A DNA stretch of 5,208 nt, taken from Oscillospiraceae bacterium (GTDB lineage: Bacteria; Bacillota_A; Clostridia; Oscillospirales; Oscillospiraceae). Position numbers and translations under genes: made by a program. The stretch is taken from positions 1 through 5,208 of the forward strand of contig JAFQPT010000095.1 in the NCBI GenBank assembly GCA_017411665.1, read 5' to 3'. Within the stretch, counting starts at the first letter, position 1. Every line of letters begins with the position of its first letter. Under the pieces are notes generated by a model. It made no database searches. It worked only from the letters and a program-made list of their open reading frames with translations, and was not told where the DNA came from. Shown here one piece after another: positions 1 to 5,208 of the stretch.

Positions 1-1298
1 CAGTTATGAAGCCCAAGGAAGGCACCATTCTGACTGTATCCCGTCTGGCAAGCGCTGCTGCGGAAGAATTTGCGGCAAACGGCGCTGACATCGAACTGAC
101 TCTGACCCACGCAATCGAAGCAGGTCATGTTGCTCTGGAAGACACCGTAAATCTGAACCCTGTTCTGAAGAAGGCAGGCGTTGTGGACGCAGGCGGCTAC
201 GGCTACATGGTCATCTTCGAAGCAATGCTGGAAAGCCTGCAGGGCCGCTTCGAAATGCCCGACATTTCCGATGTCAATCTGGAAGAAGAAAGCAACCTCA
301 GCGAAAAGGCTGACTTTGAAAGCTTCAACCCCGATGAAATCGAATTTGGTTACTGCACCGAATTTATCGTAGAACGTCAGACCGACAAGGACCCCGACGA
401 TCTGCGCGCATTCCTGAATGGCATGGGTGACAGCGTTGTCTGCGTTGACGACGAAGAAATCATCAAGGTTCACGTTCACACCAACCAGCCCGGTGTGGTT
501 CTGACCGAAGCTCTGACCTACGGTCAGTTCGTTTCCGTCAAGATTGAAAACATGCGTCTGCAGCACTCCGAACTGTCCGGCGGTGCAGCTCCCGCGGAAG
601 CACCCGCTCAGGAACCCGAAGAAGTCATCGCAGAAGCAGAAAAGGAACTGGGCATCGTTACCGTTTGCGCAGGTGCAGGTCTGGAAGCTCTGTTCTATGA
701 ACTGGGTGCCGATCAGGTCGTTACCGGCGGTCAGACCATGAACCCCTCCACTGAGGACATTCTGGCAGCAGTCAATAAGACTCCCGCAAACACCGTGTTC
801 GTATTCCCCAACAACAAGAACATCCTCATGGCTGCTCAGCAGGCAGGTCGTCTGACCGAAAAGGAAGTAATCGTCATTCCCACCGCTTCCATTCCTCAGG
901 GCATCACCGCTCTGATCAACTTCGACCCCGCAGGCGATCCCGCTGAACTGGAACCCATGTTCAACGAAGTCATTCAGGAAGTTCACACCGCTACCATCAC
1001 CTATGCAGCACGTGACTCCGAATTTGACGGTCACCAGATCCACGCCGGTGAATATCTGGCACTGTTTGACGGCGGTCTGCTGTCCAGCAACCTGAGCCTC
1101 ACCGCTCTGCTGGATACCATCGGCGAAAAGTTCACCGAATACGATCCCGCAATCATCTCCGTATACTACGGCGAAGACACCAAGGAAGAAGACGCGGAAG
1201 CAACCGCAGCTCATGTTGGTGCAAAGTTCCCCGAAGCAGAAGTTATGACTGTAAACGGCGGTCAGCCCGTATACTACTACATGATCAGCATCGAATAA
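1..1298 (+). CDS. fakA: Fatty acid kinase FakA/YloV family (DAK2 + DegV-like), 3' part
   Basis: The reading frame is open through the left edge, so the ATG at 6 is internal: VMKP(x)EGTILTV is a conserved stretch well inside FakA proteins, and roughly 110-120 residues including the nucleotide-binding aspartates are missing. Numbering residues from that Met, 1-80 are the end of the DhaL/DAK2 kinase domain (GTILTV, AGVVDAGGYGY). About 110-190 form the middle domain with FGYCTEF (C117) and VHVHT (H156, H158). An Ala/Pro/Glu-rich linker follows at 192-212, then a DegV-like C-terminal domain at 214-430 with TGGQTMNPS and FPNNKN, ending in GGQPVYYY. In characterised FakA the kinase phosphorylates fatty acid carried by a FakB (DegV) partner, for phospholipid synthesis; the middle-domain Cys and two His are, from memory, a metal/catalytic site. 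All are retained. Codon use is extremely biased (Glu almost only GAA, Lys only AAG), suggesting high expression. The gene ends at a strong terminator, so it closes its operon. Family assignment is confident; the symbol is by homology. Confidence 0.9.
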   Translation, partial: VMKPKEGTILTVSRLASAAAEEFAANGADIELTLTHAIEAGHVALEDTVNLNPVLKKAGVVDAGGYGYMVIFEAMLESLQGRFEMPDISDVNLEEESNLSEKADFESFNPDEIEFGYCTEFIVERQTDKDPDDLRAFLNGMGDSVVCVDDEEIIKVHVHTNQPGVVLTEALTYGQFVSVKIENMRLQHSELSGGAAPAEAPAQEPEEVIAEAEKELGIVTVCAGAGLEALFYELGADQVVTGGQTMNPSTEDILAAVNKTPANTVFVFPNNKNILMAAQQAGRLTEKEVIVIPTASIPQGITALINFDPAGDPAELEPMFNEVIQEVHTATITYAARDSEFDGHQIHAGEYLALFDGGLLSSNLSLTALLDTIGEKFTEYDPAIISVYYGEDTKEEDAEATAAHVGAKFPEAEVMTVNGGQPVYYYMISIE

Positions 1299-1307
1299 AA
1301 AAACAGC

Positions 1308-1337
1308 AAAGCCGACTCCGTTTGGAGTCGGCTTTTT
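1308..1337 (+). terminator. Intrinsic terminator of the fakA-like gene, bidirectional
   Basis: A perfect 12-bp stem, AAAGCCGACTCC (1308-1319) with GGAGTCGGCTTT (1324-1335), has a GTTT loop and a T run at 1333-1337. It starts 9 nt after the TAA of the fakA-like gene. Read on the minus strand, the same stem is followed by GCTG and seven T (from 1303 down to 1297), so it can also stop transcription arriving from the convergent membrane-protein gene. Confidence 0.93.
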
Positions 1338-1351
1338 CTATGCACAATGAA

Positions 1352-1379
1352 ACAGGCAGAAGCAAATGCTTCTGCCTGT
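1352..1379 (-). terminator. Intrinsic terminator of the minus-strand membrane-protein gene
   Basis: A perfect inverted repeat, ACAGGCAGAAGCA (1352-1364) and TGCTTCTGCCTGT (1367-1379), is separated by two bases, giving a 12-bp stem with a 4-nt loop. It begins 5 nt beyond the stop codon of the minus-strand gene. The minus-strand tail (TTTCATTGTG) is a mediocre U-tract, and the plus-strand tail (CTGTTTTATTC) is similar. It probably acts together with the neighbouring hairpin at 1308-1337 to insulate the two convergent genes. Confidence 0.8.
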
Positions 1380-1384
1380 CTGTT

Positions 1385-2200
1385 TTATTCTGCGTTTTTT
1401 TCTTCCTCGGGCCATTCAGTGCTCATGGAGGTGATAATCATATACGCATAATACATCTGCATGGCAGCACCCGCCACAAACATCAAAGACTGTCCGATAT
1501 TGCGGCTGTCCAGCAGCGTCACCAGAGACAGCAGCGCACCTGTCATCAGCCAGCCCAGCGCCGCATAGGGTCTGGGGAAGTCAAAGCCGTAGCCGGCAAA
1601 AAAGAACATGCCCAGAATACTTGCACTGATTGCAAACACCTCCAGCGCATAGCTCCAAACAGCAGGTACCGCCGCATGGGTGCGATAGCTGACCACCAGC
1701 CAGTAAATATACATAATCACGGGAATCGCTGCAAGCAAGGTCTGCTTGTGGGGAGAAGGCTCTTCCTCAAAGGGAACTTCATTCAGCTTCACAAACGCCC
1801 ATGCCGTAACAATCGCCAGCACACACATCGTGCGCACAATACTGGAATACAACTGGTAGCCCGCAACCAGAAACGCAATCACAGCACCGATCACCATCAA
1901 GCCTGCAATGCAACGGGTAATGCGGTGAAGCCACTCCTGCTTTCCGTGAATCACCTGTACATAAGTTTGTGCAGGATACAGACCGCGATACCACAATCTG
2001 CGCACCAGCCAAACAATTCCCACAACGCTGATCAAGCAAAACAAGAACGTTGCCTCGCCCCAGATTGTGTCGGGTTTTGCCAGCCCTGTTTCCAATTCAA
2101 ATGCCGCCTGATTCTGGATCCAGCGAACAAACGCACTGAATGCCGCAGCGATCAGAACATAACTGCCCATTGTAACTGCATCTTTTTGCATACTCGTCAT
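1385..2200 (-). CDS. Unrecognised polytopic membrane protein, 271 aa
   Basis: I do not recognise this family. The protein has about eight hydrophobic segments, near residues 9-27, 48-66, 94-115, 118-137, 153-171, 181-201, 211-230 and 236-257. A basic patch (RRLWYRG, about 67-73) follows segment 2, an acidic loop with Pro and His (EVPFEEEPSPHK, 141-152) lies between segments 4 and 5, and the tail is acidic (EWPEEEKNAE). No signal peptidase site, ATPase motif or obvious catalytic motif is visible; conserved-looking polar points such as GYGFDFPRPY (203-212) could be functional. The ATG at 2200 has only a weak GAG five bases upstream. The in-frame ATG at 2191 (codon 4) has AGGA at 8 nt spacing and a more usual leader length, so translation may start there, giving 268 aa. 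The gene is monocistronic as far as can be seen: its own extended -10 promoter lies upstream and a hairpin downstream. It is divergent from spoIID, which hints at but does not show a link to sporulation. That it is a real gene is supported by good codon use, promoter and terminator. Confidence 0.85.
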   Translation of the reverse strand: MTSMQKDAVTMGSYVLIAAAFSAFVRWIQNQAAFELETGLAKPDTIWGEATFLFCLISVVGIVWLVRRLWYRGLYPAQTYVQVIHGKQEWLHRITRCIAGLMVIGAVIAFLVAGYQLYSSIVRTMCVLAIVTAWAFVKLNEVPFEEEPSPHKQTLLAAIPVIMYIYWLVVSYRTHAAVPAVWSYALEVFAISASILGMFFFAGYGFDFPRPYAALGWLMTGALLSLVTLLDSRNIGQSLMFVAGAAMQMYYAYMIITSMSTEWPEEEKNAE

Positions 2201-2209
2201 CCTGTCTCA

Positions 2210-2225
2210 ATAATATTGGTATTAT
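2210..2225. repeat. Inverted repeat ATAATA-TTGG-TATTAT across the divergent promoter
   Basis: Six-base arms at 2210-2215 and 2220-2225 are separated by TTGG. The right arm overlaps the -10 of the minus-strand promoter. On the plus strand it gives TGG-TATTAT, an extended -10-like element with no good -35, which could serve spoIID about 55 nt downstream. It may be a small operator, a symmetric bidirectional -10, or chance in AT-rich DNA. Confidence 0.35.
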
Positions 2226-2249
2226 ATCATTTTAACCATCCCTCCCCAA
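2221..2249 (-). promoter_or_regulatory. Vegetative-type promoter of the membrane-protein gene
   Basis: On the minus strand, TATAAT (2226-2221) is preceded by TGA, making a consensus extended -10 (TGATATAAT). A partial -35, TTGGGG (2249-2244), lies 17 bp upstream. Transcription would start near 2214, leaving a leader of about 14 nt to the ATG at 2200 or 23 nt to the ATG at 2191. A better-looking TTGACG at 2257-2252 is 25 bp from the -10, too far to serve it. Confidence 0.7.
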
Positions 2250-2271
2250 ACCGTCAAGGGCTATTTTTCAA

Positions 2272-2276
2272 AGGAG
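2272..2276 (+). promoter_or_regulatory. Ribosome binding site of spoIID
   Basis: AGGAG (within AAAGGAG, 2270-2276) lies 5 nt before ATG at 2282. This site decides the start: the same frame is open upstream for another 320 codons, but that stretch is antisense to the membrane-protein gene and has no other credible start. Confidence 0.9.
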
Positions 2277-2281
2277 ACCGT

Positions 2282-3235
2282 ATGAGACTTGCATTTACCC
2301 TATCCTTTCTGGCAGTTTTCGGAGCCGCGCTGCTTGTTGCGGCTCGTTTCCCCTGCCCCGCACCGCAACCGACCGCTCCGCCGTTGTCCGATGCTTACGT
2401 GACGTTTTCGGTCAAAACCGACAGCGGAATTGAATCCGTCAACATGGCAGACTATCTCCCCGGTGTGCTGGCAGGAGAAATGCCTGCATTATTTGAAACG
2501 CAGGCATTGATGGCACAGGCAGTCGCTGCCCGCACCTATATTCTTCATCGCATGGAACACGGCTCCGCCAACCACCCCGAGGCGGATATCTGCAACAATC
2601 CTGCCTGCTGCAAAGCATATGTGACCACACAGCAGCTTCAAAAAAACTGGGGAGCCCACTTTGAAGAGTATTTCGCAAAAATCTCCGCAGCCACAGCAAA
2701 CACCGACGGACAGTATCTCACCTACCACGGTGACCTAATCGAAGCCGTATTTCACTCTTCCTCCGCAGGTGCCACGGAAGCCAGCGGTGCCATTTGGAAC
2801 GACCGTCCGTATCTGGTCAGTGTTGACAGCCCCGAATCGGAGACGGACGTGCCCAACTTTATTTCACAGACAGTTTTCTCTCCCGAAACCTTACAGGCGC
2901 AGCTGACAGCCACGTATCCCGACATGACATTTCCCGACGACCCTGCCGCATGGTTCACCGATATCATCTGCAACGAAAGCGGCAGGGTACAGTCCGCACA
3001 GGTCTGCAACATACAGCTGACAGGCACACAGCTGCGCAGCGCGCTGGGTCTGCGCTCCACTGCCTTCACCGTCAGCTATTCAGACAACGCCTTCACCTTC
3101 ACCGCCACAGGCTATGGTCACGGCGTAGGCATGAGTCAGTACGGCGCAAACGTTTACGCCAAGCAGGGCTGGGGTTACGCGGACATCCTCGCCCATTATT
3201 ACCCGAACACTCAGCTGACCTCCGCCGCAGGATGA
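2282..3235 (+). CDS. spoIID: Stage II sporulation protein D (SpoIID lytic transglycosylase)
   Basis: SpoIID is a membrane-anchored lytic transglycosylase that, in the SpoIID-SpoIIM-SpoIIP engulfment machine, cleaves peptidoglycan glycan strands denuded by the amidase SpoIIP. The 317-residue product is close to the usual family size. Residues 4-20 are a single N-terminal membrane anchor. The signature YLPGVLAGEMPALFETQAL (58-76) carries the expected catalytic Glu at 66, followed by MAQAVAARTY. A likely zinc site follows: H98, C104, C109, C110, in which C109 stands where the family usually has His. FHSSSAGATE (157-166) and TGYGHGVGMSQYGA (276-289) are conserved active-site-groove motifs, ending with [10 protein letters not shown]. 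The start is set by AGGAG at 2272. No consensus SigE promoter was found, although the gene is SigE-dependent in Bacillus. It is divergent from an unrecognised membrane protein, and its last 25 bp overlap the end of clpC on the other strand. A SpoIID/LytB-domain paralogue with another cell-wall role is the main alternative, but the length and Cys/His cluster favour true SpoIID. Confidence 0.92.
   Translation: MRLAFTLSFLAVFGAALLVAARFPCPAPQPTAPPLSDAYVTFSVKTDSGIESVNMADYLPGVLAGEMPALFETQALMAQAVAARTYILHRMEHGSANHPEADICNNPACCKAYVTTQQLQKNWGAHFEEYFAKISAATANTDGQYLTYHGDLIEAVFHSSSAGATEASGAIWNDRPYLVSVDSPESETDVPNFISQTVFSPETLQAQLTATYPDMTFPDDPAAWFTDIICNESGRVQSAQVCNIQLTGTQLRSALGLRSTAFTVSYSDNAFTFTATGYGHGVGMSQYGANVYAKQGWGYADILAHYYPNTQLTSAAG
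3211..3235. other. Tail-to-tail overlap of spoIID and clpC
   Basis: The spoIID TGA is at 3233-3235 and the clpC TGA, read on the minus strand, is at 3213-3211, so the two coding regions share 25 bp. The clpC stop lies in the 8-bp palindrome TCAGCTGA (3211-3218). I see no GC-rich hairpin followed by a T run on either strand near this junction, so each transcript is expected to run into the other gene. Confidence 0.85.
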
Positions 3236-5208
3236 CGCACCGTCAAAAGCACCTCGTCCTCCCCGTCCACCAGCAGCGTATCCCCTGCCCTCAGCTCACC
3301 ACGCAGCAGACGGGTGGCCGCAGGGTCTTCCACCAGATTGCGTACCACACGACGCAAAGGCCTTGCTCCGAGTTTTCCGTCAAAGCCGCGTTTGGCAAGC
3401 AGCGCCACACAGCGGTCTGTGACCTCCAGTGCAATATCCAGCACCTGCATCCGCTCTGCCAGCGCATGAAGAAACAGCCGCGTTACCTGCTGCAGATCCT
3501 CCTGCGTCAGCTTACGGAACACTACCGTCTCGTCAATGCGGTTTAAGAATTCAGGCGGGAATGTGCGCCGCAGCTGTTCCATCACACCTGTGCGGATTCG
3601 TTCGTTTTCCCGTTCCACACTGTCAGCCGCTTCCGCAAAGCCCAGTGCGCTCTTATTCACAATACTTCCTGCTCCAACGTTGGAGGTCATAACAATAATG
3701 CAGTTGCGAAAATCCACCGACCGCCCCTGCCCGTCTGTCAACCGTCCGTCCTCCATCACCTGCAGCAGTACGTTCCAAACCTCCGCACCCGCTTTTTCGA
3801 TTTCATCCAGAAGCACCACAGAATAGGGTCTTCTGCGCACAGCCTCTGTCAGCTGTCCGCCCTCTTCATGGCCGATATAGCCCGGCGGAGACCCGATTAA
3901 ACGGGAGACGGAATGTTTTTCCCCATACTCAGACATGTCAAAGCGCAGCAGCGCGCTTTCACTGCCAAACAGTTTCGCTGCAAGGGCACGGCACAGTGCT
4001 GTTTTCCCCACACCACTGGGTCCCAGAAACAGAAAACTTCCTACCGGGCGATTGGGTTCCTTTAACCCCATACGCCCTCTGCGAATGGCTTGACTGACCG
4101 TCTCCACCGCCATGTCCTGCCCGATCACCTCTTTTTTCAGTGCTTCGTCCAGACCGATGAGCCGTTCCCGTTCATCCCCGGATACGGTACACACGGGAAC
4201 GCCTGTCCAATCGGAAACCACTGCCGCCACATCCTCCGCACCGACTGTAGGCCGTTTCTTTCGGCGTTCACTCTCCCATGTGCGCTGTGCCTTTTCCAGA
4301 GCCCTACGGGCTTCGCTTTCCCGATCTCGTATTTCCGCAGCCGCCTCGAAGTCCTGCTGTACCGCCGCCTGCTGTTTTTGTGCCATCAGCCGTTCCAGAT
4401 TGTCCCGCAGGTCTCGAATCTCCCTCGGTTCCGCCGCACCTTCCATCCTCACTCGGGCAGCAGCCTCGTCTACGAGGTCAATGGCTTTATCGGGCAGAAA
4501 CCGACCGTTAATATACCGTACCGATAATTCCACCGCCGCCTCCAATGCTTCGTCGGAAATTTTCAGTTCATGGTGGTTCTCGTACTTTCCCCGTATGCCG
4601 CGGAGAATCTCCAAAGCCTGTTCGGGCGTCGGTTCCTCCACCTGCACAGGCTGAAAGCGTCGTTCCAGAGCGGCATCCTTTTCGATGTAGCGGCGGTATT
4701 CTTCAATGGTGGTAGCTCCGATAATTTGCAGTTCTCCGCGGCCGAGCGCAGGCTTGATGATATTAGCCGCATCAATTGCCCCTTCCGCGCTGCCTGCCCC
4801 GATAATGGAGTGAAGCTCGTCAATAAACAGAATCACATCTCCCGCTCTGCTGACTTCCTTCAACACCTGTTTCACCCGCTCTTCAAAATCCCCGCGGTAT
4901 TTTGTCCCTGCAACCATCGCTGTTAAATCCAATGAAACCAGCCGCTTAGACTTCAGACAATCCGGCACATCTCCATTGGCAAGGCGCACCGCAATTCCTT
5001 CCACCACAGCGGTTTTTCCCACTCCCGGCTCACCAATGAGCGCAGGATTGTTCTTTGTGCGGCGGGACAGAATCTGCAGCACACGGCGAATTTCCGTATC
5101 TCGCCCCACTACAGGGTCTACACTGCCGCCTCGTGCCACATCTGTCATATCCTTGCCATACTGGTCCAGTGTACGGGTTTCCGAGCGGCGCTGCGCTGTT
5201 TTTGTCGC
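3211..5208 (-). CDS. clpC: ATP-dependent Clp protease ATP-binding subunit ClpC, partial (5' end missing)
   Basis: ClpC is a cytoplasmic AAA+ unfoldase that feeds adaptor-delivered substrates to ClpP. The frame runs off the right edge, so the Met at 5148 is internal; 665 residues are visible and roughly 150 (the N-terminal repeat domain) are missing. Numbering from the edge: [12 protein letters not shown] precedes AAA-1, with Walker A GEPGVGKT (59-66), pore loop GTKYRGDFE (Tyr104) and Walker B ILFIDE (126-131). The short middle domain, about 260-315, contains a UVR-like motif ([14 protein letters not shown]) typical of ClpC and much shorter than that of ClpB. AAA-2 has Walker A GPSGVGKT (396-403), pore loop PPGYIG (Tyr444), Walker B VVLLDE (464-469), the FLNRIDE arginine and sensor-2 GARPLRR (614-620). 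The tripeptide LGF (522-524) sits where ClpP-binding loops lie, indicating a ClpP partner. All ATPase residues are intact. ctsR, mcsA and mcsB are not visible, and the promoter lies outside. The stop codon is inside the spoIID coding region. Confidence 0.94.
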   Translation of the reverse strand, partial: ATKTAQRRSETRTLDQYGKDMTDVARGGSVDPVVGRDTEIRRVLQILSRRTKNNPALIGEPGVGKTAVVEGIAVRLANGDVPDCLKSKRLVSLDLTAMVAGTKYRGDFEERVKQVLKEVSRAGDVILFIDELHSIIGAGSAEGAIDAANIIKPALGRGELQIIGATTIEEYRRYIEKDAALERRFQPVQVEEPTPEQALEILRGIRGKYENHHELKISDEALEAAVELSVRYINGRFLPDKAIDLVDEAAARVRMEGAAEPREIRDLRDNLERLMAQKQQAAVQQDFEAAAEIRDRESEARRALEKAQRTWESERRKKRPTVGAEDVAAVVSDWTGVPVCTVSGDERERLIGLDEALKKEVIGQDMAVETVSQAIRRGRMGLKEPNRPVGSFLFLGPSGVGKTALCRALAAKLFGSESALLRFDMSEYGEKHSVSRLIGSPPGYIGHEEGGQLTEAVRRRPYSVVLLDEIEKAGAEVWNVLLQVMEDGRLTDGQGRSVDFRNCIIVMTSNVGAGSIVNKSALGFAEAADSVERENERIRTGVMEQLRRTFPPEFLNRIDETVVFRKLTQEDLQQVTRLFLHALAERMQVLDIALEVTDRCVALLAKRGFDGKLGARPLRRVVRNLVEDPAATRLLRGELRAGDTLLVDGEDEVLLTVRHPAAEVS

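Noticed and set aside
2211..2217. TAATATT as the -35 element of a SigE promoter for spoIID.
   Set aside because: It fits the SigE -35 consensus, but no CATACA-like -10 occurs at the required distance. In an AT-rich promoter region the match is easily chance.
2252..2257. TTGACG on the minus strand as the -35 of the membrane-gene promoter.
   Set aside because: It is 25 bp from the TATAAT, outside the usable spacing; TTGGGG at 17 bp plus the extended -10 is a better fit.
1322..2281. A 320-codon plus-strand extension in frame with spoIID, giving a 637-residue reading frame from a TTG at 1322.
   Set aside because: It begins in the first terminator hairpin and is exactly codon-aligned antisense to the membrane-protein gene. 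It stays open simply because that gene lacks TTA, CTA and TCA codons. Its product is rich in His, Gln, Asn and Arg with no domain, while the ATG at 2282 has an AGGAG and a proper membrane anchor.
2342..2356. Cys25 of SpoIID as a lipoprotein lipidation site.
   Set aside because: The residues before it (AARFP) do not match a lipobox; the segment at 4-20 is better read as an uncleaved membrane anchor.
2950..3546. A 198-codon plus-strand frame across the end of spoIID and into clpC.
   Set aside because: It is a frame shadow of spoIID and clpC, rich in Arg, His and Gln, and both real genes are intact there.
4090..4654. Plus-strand open frames of 145 and 180 codons opposite clpC.
   Set aside because: They are Ser/Arg/Pro/Cys-rich low-complexity translations antisense to well conserved ClpC domains, with no ribosome binding site or recognisable motif.
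3211..5208. ClpB disaggregase as the identity of the minus-strand Clp ATPase.
   Set aside because: The middle domain is short with a UVR-like motif and there is an LGF loop for ClpP binding in AAA-2, both features of ClpC/ClpA-type partners of ClpP and not of ClpB.

Overview
The window looks like an ordinary chromosomal stretch from a moderately GC-rich, endospore-forming Firmicute, most likely a gut-type Clostridia (Oscillospiraceae/Ruminococcaceae-like). This rests on three things seen together: a FakA/YloV-type fatty acid kinase, the sporulation-specific lytic transglycosylase SpoIID, and a ClpC-type (not ClpB) Clp ATPase with a short UvrB-like middle domain. The genus-level placement is inference from gene content and base composition. 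No mobile element, CRISPR array, RNA gene or phage gene is visible.

Layout. Positions 1-1298 (+) hold the 3' part of a fakA-like gene, cut by the left edge. Positions 1299-1384 hold two strong hairpins that end transcription from both sides. Positions 1385-2200 (-) encode a polytopic membrane protein of about eight segments that I do not recognise. Positions 2201-2281 are a short divergent promoter region with a strong extended -10 for the membrane gene and a good ribosome binding site for the next gene. Positions 2282-3235 (+) encode SpoIID. Positions 3211-5208 (-) are the 3' portion of clpC; its N-terminal domain lies beyond the right edge. The spoIID and clpC coding regions overlap tail-to-tail by 25 bp with no terminator between them.

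The four genes alternate strand (+,-,+,-), so none shares an operon with its visible neighbour. FakA is a membrane-lipid precursor enzyme, SpoIID a cell-wall remodelling enzyme of engulfment, and ClpC a protein quality-control unfoldase. There is no sign that they form a dedicated system. I did not find a novel multi-gene system. The points most worth a second look are the altered zinc site in SpoIID, the terminator-less convergent overlap with clpC, the unrecognised membrane protein divergent from spoIID, the inverted-repeat promoter between those two genes, and the very strong codon bias of the fakA-like gene.
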